DNA of 8,425 bases from Candidatus Dormiibacterota bacterium (GTDB taxonomy: Bacteria; Chloroflexota; Dormibacteria; UBA8260; Bog-877): contig PKXR01000043.1 in the NCBI GenBank assembly GCA_003133485.1, positions 23,763-32,187 on the forward strand. The letters are read 5' to 3'. The notes below the pieces were generated by a model. The model was not told the DNA's origin, did not search any database, and saw nothing but the letters and a program-made list of their open reading frames with translations. Made by a program: the position numbers and the translations under genes. Below, one piece after another: positions 1-6,126 of the stretch. Position 1 is the stretch's first letter. Each line of letters starts with the position of its first letter.

Positions 1-918
1 GAGGGTATGCAAACGCATCCACGATGCAACGATGGCATCTATCTCATCTGCATTGGCAGCGCGCGCTTGCGGGCTGGCGTACTTCTCGTCCGTGGCAAGA
101 TCGGGTCGGTCGATGGCGGCGAAAATCCGGTTTGCAATCTGCTGAGTCCCCGCCGAGAGTGCGACCCAGCGGCTGTCGGACGTAACATAGGCATTTCTCG
201 GAGACGTACGGGACGATCGATTCCCTTGCCGCTGCTGCATCACGCCGCACTGAGTGTACTCCACCAGTTGTGGCCCAAGGATGCTAAATAGCGGCTCGTA
301 CAAGCTAAGGTCAATGGACTGGCCTCTCCCACCGGCGGCAGTGTCACGCCAATACAACGCGATCACTGCGGCGTATGTCCCAGCTAACGCGGCGACGCCA
401 TCCGCCAGTCCAAATGGTGGAAGCGTCGGAGCGCCACCCGGAAGCCCTGTAATGTGCGCGAAGCCGGAGAAGGCTTCTGCAAGAGTGCCGAATCCAGGCC
501 GATCAAAGTAAGGACCGAACTGTCCGAAGCCGGACACTCGCAAAAGGATAACACGTGGGTTTATACGAGCGAGATCATCGTATCCCAAACCCCACTCCTC
601 CATACGACCTGGGCGGAAGCCCTCAATGACAATGTCGCACCAGGCTACCAGTCGACGGACGATTTCACGATCGGACTCAAGATTGAGGTCGAGTGCAATC
701 AGCCGCTTGTTGCGGGCGATGACTTTCCACCAGAGTGGGACTTCATCCCGCGTTAGCCCCCACCGCCTAGCGTCATCGCCTCGCGGGTGCTCAACCTTGA
801 CAACCTCCGCCCCAAAGTCAGCAAGTGTGGCGGCGATCAGCGGCCCCGCGTACAGGTTAGCGAGATCCAGGACTTTGACCCCCTGCAGAGGCAGCGGCGG
901 CTCATTCGGACTTGGCAC
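1..918 (-). CDS. Family III CoA-transferase (CaiB/BaiF-type), 3' end cut by window edge
   Basis: The 306 codons run open to the left edge, so the C-terminus is missing; full-length members are about 380-430 aa. The family moves CoA between carboxylic acids as a soluble intertwined dimer. Visible signatures are the N-terminal LQGVKVLDLAN (11-21), AGPLIAATLADFGAEVVKVE (24-43), RNKR (69-72), EGFRPG (99-104), SGFGQFGP (129-136) and FGLADG (169-174). By recalled alignment D173 matches the Asp that carries the acyl anhydride (Asp169 of formyl-CoA transferase). GRGQSIDLSLYE (197-208) is the usual block after it. The preferred start is GTG at 918, one nucleotide after the upstream lyase stop TAA (920-922), with a weak AGG before it; this suggests translational coupling. 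It is probably the third gene of the gntR operon. Acyl donor and acceptor cannot be predicted. The family call is strong, the start moderately sure. Confidence 0.93.
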   Translation of the reverse strand, partial: MPSPNEPPLPLQGVKVLDLANLYAGPLIAATLADFGAEVVKVEHPRGDDARRWGLTRDEVPLWWKVIARNKRLIALDLNLESDREIVRRLVAWCDIVIEGFRPGRMEEWGLGYDDLARINPRVILLRVSGFGQFGPYFDRPGFGTLAEAFSGFAHITGLPGGAPTLPPFGLADGVAALAGTYAAVIALYWRDTAAGGRGQSIDLSLYEPLFSILGPQLVEYTQCGVMQQRQGNRSSRTSPRNAYVTSDSRWVALSAGTQQIANRIFAAIDRPDLATDEKYASPQARAANADEIDAIVASWMRLHTL

Positions 919-919
919 C

Positions 920-1822
920 TTACCTGTCCGTGGCGGATCGAGAGTGGTCAAGCACCGCCCGAGCGGCTTCAGCGAGTGGAAAGTCGATCAGTTCGTCCTC
1001 AAATCGGATCGCTCCCAGACCGCGGGATACCGCCAAGTCATACGCTTCGACTATGCGCTCTGCTCGCTCAAGTGCCGCGCCATCGGTTCTGAAGGCATTG
1101 GAGATCGGCACAAGCTGGTTTGGGTGAATTGCATGTTTACCGCCAAATCCAATGGATCGGGCAAAAAGGGCTTCGCGATAGACACCGTCTCGGTTTTCGA
1201 TGTCGGTGTACGCACCATCGTGAGGGGCATCAAGACCAACCTCCACCGAGGCGTAGACGAGCTCGCACATGCCGAAAACGAGGGCTGGGTTTGGTGCTGT
1301 CACAGTCTTCTCTGCGGCAACCCCCAGCTGCAGGCGAAGGTCGCCTGCGCCAAAGCACAGGGCACGTATTCGGCGACTCGAGCGAGCGATGGCGCGGCAG
1401 TTTCGGATACCCGCCACGGTCTCTATGGTCACGATGAGCCTGATCGCACCTACGGATAGCTTCCGATCGTGCTCTAGGTCGCTGAGCATTTGATCGACGG
1501 CAAGCACATCGTCTGGTCCCTCCACCTTCGGTAGCGACAAACCTGCTAGTCCGTGCGTCGTCACTGATTCAAGATCTGGCACGATCAAGGAAGATCGAGG
1601 GGAGTTGACGCGGACGTAGAGATGGATCCGGCTGCCGAATTGCTCGACGGTTTGCCTTGCATTGTCGCGGGCGATCTGCTTCTGGGACGGTGCCACGCTA
1701 TCTTCGAGGTCGAGAATAAACGCGTCCGCATTTAGCGCCTGTATCTTCGGGAGCTTCTCCGCGGCGCTGGCAGGCACGAAGAGCATTGTGGTGAGGGGGT
1801 GCGCGCGGTCAGATGACGACAT
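920..1822 (-). CDS. CitE/HpcH-type (HpcH/HpaI aldolase family) acyl-CoA lyase
   Basis: A 300-aa protein of the CitE-like TIM-barrel family, whose members cleave malyl-, citramalyl- or other 3-hydroxyacyl-CoA (or citryl thioesters) by Mg-dependent retro-Claisen chemistry. Visible blocks are LFVPA (14-18), DAFILDLEDSV (33-43), YVRVNSP (69-75) with the CoA/substrate Arg71, LPKVE (97-101), VTIETVAGI (131-139) with metal ligand Glu134, and FGAGDL (157-162) with metal ligand Asp161. GFGGKHAIHPNQL (225-237) is the typical C-terminal barrel motif. All expected catalytic residues are present and the length is normal. The ATG at 1822 lies inside the end of gntR (14-nt overlap), so the two are co-translated. 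The next gene, a CoA-transferase, begins one nucleotide after its stop. That pairing favours a free-standing acyl-CoA lyase over a citrate lyase subunit, since no citF, citD or citG is visible. The exact substrate is unknown. Confidence 0.92.
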   Translation of the reverse strand: MSSSDRAHPLTTMLFVPASAAEKLPKIQALNADAFILDLEDSVAPSQKQIARDNARQTVEQFGSRIHLYVRVNSPRSSLIVPDLESVTTHGLAGLSLPKVEGPDDVLAVDQMLSDLEHDRKLSVGAIRLIVTIETVAGIRNCRAIARSSRRIRALCFGAGDLRLQLGVAAEKTVTAPNPALVFGMCELVYASVEVGLDAPHDGAYTDIENRDGVYREALFARSIGFGGKHAIHPNQLVPISNAFRTDGAALERAERIVEAYDLAVSRGLGAIRFEDELIDFPLAEAARAVLDHSRSATDR

Positions 1823-2510
1823 TTATGGTGCACTCGGCGTACTTTGGAGCGTAGATAGTTCGGCCGTAGACAACGAGTGTTCCGTCAGGAGAATAAAAGG
1901 ACAGCTGACGCTCGAGAATCGATTCGCCGAGCGGAACCTCCAGGAGAGCGGCCACGTGGGCGTCTGTGGCGCCTGCCCGGATAGTGAATGAGCCGGCTGA
2001 TATAGGGAAGCCGGCGTCGGGTAGCGCCCGCAATAGCGAGACGCGCTTGAGGTCCGTGAGATCGATAGCCGCCAGTGCCCGTACGGGCATCCACCGCTCA
2101 TCCCAACTCGCGGGGTGGCCGTCAACATACCGAACCCGCTCAAGATAGCCGACCTCTGGGCGACCGTCGCGGGCAAGCTCCATCGGAATCTCTGCCGGCC
2201 GCGGGACCGGACCAGCCTTAACGATGTTCGCAACCACTCTCCGCCCGCGGAATGCCCAACTGTCCGGGTATGTCGAGCTCGGATCCAGCCGAAGGCGCGC
2301 TGTGGATTCTCTGTTCGCGTACGTCCCGCGACCCGGGTACCGCACGATGAAACCACGTAGTACGAGCCGCTCCATTGCCCGACGCACAGTCATGCGGCTC
2401 ACCCCGAACCGCTCGATGAGCTCAGCATCGGTGGGCAATCGCAGGGTGCGCTCCCCTCCGACCTCGATCAGATCGAGGATATAGTGCTCGATGAGTTCGT
2501 ACGCTGCCAC
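1809..2510 (-). CDS. GntR-family (HutC-like) regulator with UTRA ligand domain
   Basis: With GTG at 2510 the product is 233 aa, normal for HutC-type GntR regulators. Residues 1-65 form the winged helix: the recognition part is LPTDAELIERFGVSRMTVRRAM (25-46) and the wing is VRYPGRGTYA (56-65). Residues of about 85-232 are a UTRA effector domain, with YLERVRYVDGHPASWDERWMP (122-142) and YGRTIYAP (215-222). The frame stays open upstream to a TTG at 2747, but those 79 extra residues resemble no domain, and GTG 2510 is the only ATG or GTG in that stretch. The GTG start trims the first turn of helix 1 compared with many relatives, so a non-standard start slightly upstream is not excluded. No good Shine-Dalgarno precedes it. 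A perfect palindrome sits 2 nt before the start, suggesting autoregulation. It overlaps the lyase gene by 14 nt and probably controls this catabolic operon, perhaps also the operon to the right. Members usually repress until a pathway acid or acyl-CoA binds. Confidence 0.88.
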   Translation of the reverse strand: MAAYELIEHYILDLIEVGGERTLRLPTDAELIERFGVSRMTVRRAMERLVLRGFIVRYPGRGTYANRESTARLRLDPSSTYPDSWAFRGRRVVANIVKAGPVPRPAEIPMELARDGRPEVGYLERVRYVDGHPASWDERWMPVRALAAIDLTDLKRVSLLRALPDAGFPISAGSFTIRAGATDAHVAALLEVPLGESILERQLSFYSPDGTLVVYGRTIYAPKYAECTINVVI

Positions 2511-2512
2511 GG

Positions 2513-2524
2513 CTATACGTATAG
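2513..2524. promoter_or_regulatory. Perfect 12-bp palindrome CTATACGTATAG, candidate GntR operator
   Basis: The site is a perfect dyad ending 2 nt before the GTG start of gntR. GntR/HutC regulators bind short AT-containing palindromes with a TA-rich core, so autorepression is a reasonable inference. The minus-strand TATACG (2518-2523) also looks like a -10 box. A start of transcription 7 nt after it would fall on the G of the GTG, giving a leaderless mRNA and explaining the absent ribosome site. A TTGACA (2546-2551, minus) lies upstream, but the 22-nt spacing to TATACG is too long for a standard promoter. No second copy of the palindrome was seen in the window. Confidence 0.45.
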
Positions 2525-2766
2525 GCTGAGTCTTTTCAGGGCGATTGTCAAGCCCCGCGATCGACTTCGGGGACGTTGCGCAGAGGTCGACCCGGGCCAA
2601 GCCGGTTTCTGCGTAACCGTGACCGCCGGGATTCGCGATGAGGAATGGCAGTGAGGCGACGTTGCCTGTCAGTTCGGCGCGGGTATGGGCCCTAGCCTGT
2701 GGGAGGGAGCCTGCGGCTACGTCCGACGACCACTGGTGTGACGCCAAACCAGGCGGCCTGTCGTGG

Positions 2767-2798
2767 TCCGATCCGCACCAAGGTCATTGGTGTTCGGA
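2767..2798. repeat. Two-tier inverted repeat (hairpin or operator candidate)
   Basis: Inner arms CACCAA (2776-2781) and TTGGTG (2787-2792) flank 5 nt. Outer arms TCCGA (2767-2771) and TCGGA (2794-2798) extend the structure after an uneven internal loop of 4 and 1 nt. There is no T-run on either side, so it is not a standard intrinsic terminator. It lies about 260 bp upstream of gntR and could be a regulator site or an RNA fold. In G+C-rich DNA a repeat of this size can arise by chance. Confidence 0.3.
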
Positions 2799-3637
2799 GT
2801 TGAGTCCACAAAGTCCTGAGCGACGAACCATGGTCTGAACTTGCCGCTGGATCGCCCCGTGTAGGATGGAGCCGCGGCCCTCGATCCAGTGATTGGTCTG
2901 CGGAGGACACGCGGGGTCAACGGGCTGGGCCCCAGGTCCCTCTCCGGCCACGACTTGCCATGACTGCGCCGAAGGACAGGCGAACACGGGAAGGGGAAAC
3001 CGCTACGACCTACGCTGAGGGTCTTCGTGCTGCACTGGCGCGTGGCCGTGGGCAAGGACCGCGCCTGACACCGGGCGGCCTCGGAGTGGCAGCCATCTCC
3101 CGAACGTGCCACGCAGGAGCGCATCGGAAGGACGCGCCTCACGCCAGTCCTCACCGTCGCGCCTTCTTACCGGCTGCGCAGTCCGACGTTAATGGAGGCC
3201 AGCATGGGCAAATTTCCCGGAGACGCACTACCCGTCGTGTGATCACTCCGCCTGATTGGGAACGCTCGTGAATGCGTGCCCTCGCAGACCGGCTGGAGCT
3301 GGGTGCGACTCCAAGTGTTCCTGGATGCCAGTTACAAGCAGCGGACGGGCACTGTTCGCGATACATGCGCGCCCCAACTACCAGCAGTACCGTGACAGAC
3401 ACGCCACGTCTCCGCTCCCAAGCGCACGTTCGCCGTCGACCCGCCTGGACTCGTTACGCCACTCCGAGTGATCCTGTCTCCGCCCTGGCTATCGGCGCGC
3501 GCGCCGGACCCCGACAACTTCCGCGCCCGCCTCGCCTCCCTCGGATTCCGGGCGATAGTGCTCCTTTCGAGTGCACGCAACGGATGTCTGGCCTCCACCA
3601 CTCCGACGATTCCGCGTGCCAGAGAAGGTCAACTTTA

Positions 3638-3656
3638 CGCCGCCCAGAGAGCGGCG
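3638..3656. terminator. GC-rich hairpin downstream of the FMN-enzyme gene, weak terminator candidate
   Basis: CGCCGC (3638-3643) pairs with GCGGCG (3651-3656) around a 7-nt loop, about 240 nt beyond the end of the rightmost operon. No U tract follows on either strand, so at most it would be a U-less or pause-type structure. No better terminator was found between 3897 and the hairpin. Confidence 0.2.
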
Positions 3657-3897
3657 CACACTCATCCGAACGGTTATCCCGGGATCAGGCTCAGTTCGCA
3701 CTCGACCTTATGGTGCAGTTGCACGGACCACCCTGACGCTCGTTCATGACATAAGGAGTCGCACTTGCCGTCCGGTGGAGCACTTGCTCTTACCTGTTGC
3801 TTCTGCGCGCCGTAAGGGAGAGAAGTGGTCCGGCGCGCTGCTGTGCCGCGAATCCATCCTGTGAATCGGGCGCACACCGGTGAGGGAATCCGTACAG

Positions 3898-5085
3898 CTA
3901 GCCATGTGCGCTGCGGCCAAGGCTCTCGACCGTAAGACTGCTGAGGCTGCGGTGCCCGCTCAGGGCCATCGTTGCGTCCAGCTCCGCAAGCAAGCATCGC
4001 AGCACATGTTCCACTCCATCACCGCCTCGTAGAGCCAGTCCGAACACGTATGGCCGACCCACCAGTACGGCGCTTGCCCCCAGCGCTAGGGCCTTGAATA
4101 TATCGGTCCCTGATCTAATTCCGGAATCGAACAGCACCGGCACGACGCCCCTGACTCGCGCGACCACGTCCGGCAAGCAGTCCAAGGCAGGCTTAGCGCC
4201 GTCTATTTGGCGCCCTCCGTGATTGGAGACAATGATGCCGCGTACGCCAGCTCCTACCGCCGCTGCGGCGTCGTCGGGATGGCACACTCCTTTGACCAGT
4301 ACGGGTAGGCTGGTGTTACGACATAGCCAGTCAATATCCCTCCAATTGAGACCCGGACGGCTCAGGATACGCGACCAGAGTGTTACCGCCGCACTCATGT
4401 CTTCTTCAGGTGGCTTTTCAAGGAGGGCCCTAAAGGCGGGATCGGTGAGGTAATTAGCCAATCCCTCCCCGGCACGGGCTGGTGAAAATCCACTGGTAAG
4501 GTCTCGAGGCCGCCATGCGGGCGCTCCCGTATCGATCGTTATCACTAGGGCCCCGTAGCCAGCGCGCTCGGCGCGCTGGATCAGACTGTATGCAACTTCG
4601 TCCACCTGTGGCCAGTAGAATTGAAACCATCCTAATCGAGGCTGTGCCGCGTCTCCGCTCCGTAACTCCGCCGCGACTTCTTCTAGACTCGTGCTTGAGA
4701 TCGTCGAGAGAATCATTGGGATGCCGAGGCGGCGCGCCACACGCGCCACCGCCAACTCCCCGTAGGGGTGGACTACACCTAACCCTCCGATGGGCGCAAG
4801 GAGGACGGGTCCGCTCATCGGCGTTTCCAATATGGTTGTCGTGAGGTCACGTTCGACCACTCCGCGCATGTGGCGTGGCACAATGACCCAACCAGAAAAT
4901 GCCTCGGAGTTGGCGTGGGCCGTCCTCTCCATGCCGGCAGCACCAGCAACATAGCCAAACACGCTTGCCGACATGGCTCGCCGAGCAGCCTCCTCTAGCG
5001 CGTCATCTCTGACTGGCAGGTCACACGGCCTTCCGAGCGCCCCTAACTCCTGCAGCTCCTTTATGAACTCGCCAATGCGCGTCAC
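3898..5085 (-). CDS. FMN-dependent L-2-hydroxyacid oxidase, lactate 2-monooxygenase-like
   Basis: A 395-aa member of the FMN 2-hydroxyacid dehydrogenase family, which oxidises L-2-hydroxy acids to 2-keto acids. Blocks and colinearity are closest to mycobacterial lactate 2-monooxygenase: FGYVAGAAG (43-51) with substrate Tyr45, LLAPIGG (95-101), WFQFYWP (153-159) with Tyr157, VITIDTGAPAWRPRDL (181-196), and LVKGV (263-267) with FMN-binding Lys265. SNHGGRQ (287-293) carries the catalytic base His289 and substrate Arg292. FDSGIRSGTDIFKAL (319-333) and VGRPYVFG (342-349) bind the FMN phosphate. All core residues are present and the length matches (about 394 aa). It is cytosolic, with no signal peptide. 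The start is GTG at 5085, 20 nt after the cyclase stop, with only a weak AGG upstream; it is apparently the last gene of its operon. The true substrate may be a branched or pathway-specific 2-hydroxy acid rather than lactate, and oxidase and monooxygenase modes cannot be told apart here. Confidence 0.93.
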   Translation of the reverse strand: MTRIGEFIKELQELGALGRPCDLPVRDDALEEAARRAMSASVFGYVAGAAGMERTAHANSEAFSGWVIVPRHMRGVVERDLTTTILETPMSGPVLLAPIGGLGVVHPYGELAVARVARRLGIPMILSTISSTSLEEVAAELRSGDAAQPRLGWFQFYWPQVDEVAYSLIQRAERAGYGALVITIDTGAPAWRPRDLTSGFSPARAGEGLANYLTDPAFRALLEKPPEEDMSAAVTLWSRILSRPGLNWRDIDWLCRNTSLPVLVKGVCHPDDAAAAVGAGVRGIIVSNHGGRQIDGAKPALDCLPDVVARVRGVVPVLFDSGIRSGTDIFKALALGASAVLVGRPYVFGLALRGGDGVEHVLRCLLAELDATMALSGHRSLSSLTVESLGRSAHG

Positions 5086-5105
5086 TTTGCTTGACCTGGT
5101 CGACT

Positions 5106-6125
5106 TTAGAAAATCGCAATCGGATTTACAGGCGACCCCACCGCGCCTACCAAAGGCAGGCTCGGCGCGATGAAGAGAAACTCATACTTATTCTCCTCGG
5201 CACAGGCTTCCGCGAGCCTGTCCAGATCAAACATCTCACCAACTAGCAGTCCCATGTTTGCGATAACCACGCGGTGCCACGGAAGCGGACCCGCCGGAAT
5301 CACTTCCCTCAGCCACATCACTTCCGACGGCTTAGCTTCGGCGCTTGCAGTGTCGGTCGCCACAGCGGCGATGTTATTGCGCGCCAGCCAGAACGCCGTC
5401 TCGAAGGCAAACCCCGGAGCTGAGCCATAGGCGTAGCCGTGCCATGAGTTTGCTTGCCGAAACTCCGCTAACTGTCCCGTTCTGAGAAGGATCATGTCTC
5501 CTGTGCCGATCGCGACACGAGCCTCAGCCGCTGCACCTTCCAGGTCAGCTACCGTTATGGGGTAACCCTCATCAAGAGTCGCGACTCCCAGATACCGAGG
5601 GATATCTAATAGAACACCCCGCCCAACAACCCGCTCGCGTACGTTCTCAATTCCGTTGCGTGCGGCACCACTACTGCTGACGAGCTGCGCGGCATACCCA
5701 TTCCACATCTTTCCCTCCCAAAACACGTGGCTGAGCGCGTCCCAGTGGGTTGCTCCTTGGGTAGGCATCATAAATATGTCGTCGGCGGAACCGAACCCAG
5801 CAGGAATGACGGAGATTTGTGACAATAGAGCGTCCTGCCCGTCCCGAATCATGTAGTGCATCGGATTGAATCGTCCGCTAACTCCGACCTGTGGTCCGAA
5901 TTGAGACAGGTCCATCGCAAGTGAAATTACGCGGCCCGAACGAACCAGCTTCGAAGCTCTTTTGATATGGGCGGGCGTGATAAAGTTGAGTGTGCCGATC
6001 TCATCGTCCGATCCCCATCGCCCCCAATTACGAAGCTCCTCGCACGCTCTCTTTAGGCGAGGAAAATCTGGCCCGAACATGGTCATTGCCCGATTCTCCA
6101 AGTCTGACGCGTCAGCAGAAGTCAT
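5106..6125 (-). CDS. Cyclase-family (PF04199, kynurenine-formamidase-like) hydrolase
   Basis: A 339-aa protein of the bacterial 'putative cyclase' family, metal-dependent amide, ester or lactone hydrolases that include KynB and isatin hydrolase. The N-terminal NWGRWGSDDEIGTLNFITP (33-51) is typical of the longer, uncharacterised members. The metal block is QGATHWDALSH (123-133), corresponding to HxGTHxDxxxH of KynB; His127, Asp129 and His133 are kept but the first His is Gln123. GRGVLLDIPRY (168-178), GDMILLRTGQ (209-218) and PWHRVVIANMGLLVGEMFDLDRLAEAC (282-308) are further family blocks. The ATG at 6125 is one nucleotide past the M20 stop (TGA 6127-6129) and follows an excellent ribosome site. 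A second Met at residue 14 or 16 is possible but less well placed. Context with CoA-ester and hydroxyacid enzymes suggests opening of a ring or hydrolysis of an amide or ester in a catabolic route. The substrate is unknown. Confidence 0.9.
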   Translation of the reverse strand: MTSADASDLENRAMTMFGPDFPRLKRACEELRNWGRWGSDDEIGTLNFITPAHIKRASKLVRSGRVISLAMDLSQFGPQVGVSGRFNPMHYMIRDGQDALLSQISVIPAGFGSADDIFMMPTQGATHWDALSHVFWEGKMWNGYAAQLVSSSGAARNGIENVRERVVGRGVLLDIPRYLGVATLDEGYPITVADLEGAAAEARVAIGTGDMILLRTGQLAEFRQANSWHGYAYGSAPGFAFETAFWLARNNIAAVATDTASAEAKPSEVMWLREVIPAGPLPWHRVVIANMGLLVGEMFDLDRLAEACAEENKYEFLFIAPSLPLVGAVGSPVNPIAIF

Positions 6126-6126
6126 T

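Larger units (their letters stand above)
2525..3897. other. Long stretch without a convincing gene, between the two operons
   Basis: About 1.4 kb separates the stop of the FMN-enzyme gene from the palindrome before gntR. Open frames exist on both strands (for example plus 2960-3271 and plus 3272-3736), but they are short and rich in Arg, Pro and Ser. They lack ribosome sites, and their translations match no family I can recognise. The stretch should hold the end of the right-hand transcript and the promoter of the left-hand one. It also contains the two inverted repeats listed separately and an 8-bp direct repeat GCACTTGC (3761-3768 and 3780-3787). It could be a decayed gene, an unrecognised gene or a long intergenic spacer; no IS ends or transposase remnants were seen. 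Confidence 0.5.

Noticed and set aside
626..1459. Plus-strand 277-aa open frame opposite the CoA-transferase and lyase genes
   Set aside because: It is a shadow of two well-supported minus-strand genes and its translation has no family features.
2511..2747. N-terminal 79-residue extension of the GntR protein back to 2747
   Set aside because: It begins with TTG, has no domain likeness, would make the protein unusually long, and covers the likely promoter and palindrome.
2960..3271. Plus-strand 103-aa open frame, preceded by TTGCCG (2841-2846) and TAGGAT (2862-2867)
   Set aside because: The promoter-like boxes are only 15 nt apart, no ribosome site precedes the ATG, and the product resembles no known protein.
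3272..3736. Plus-strand 154-aa open frame as a gene
   Set aside because: It has no ribosome site, Arg/Pro/Ser-rich composition typical of random G+C-rich frames, and no recognisable family.
3751..3812. AAGGAG followed by a TTG-started 16-residue Cys-containing peptide on the plus strand
   Set aside because: Too short and with a weak start codon; it lies antisense to the operon tail and has no supporting context.
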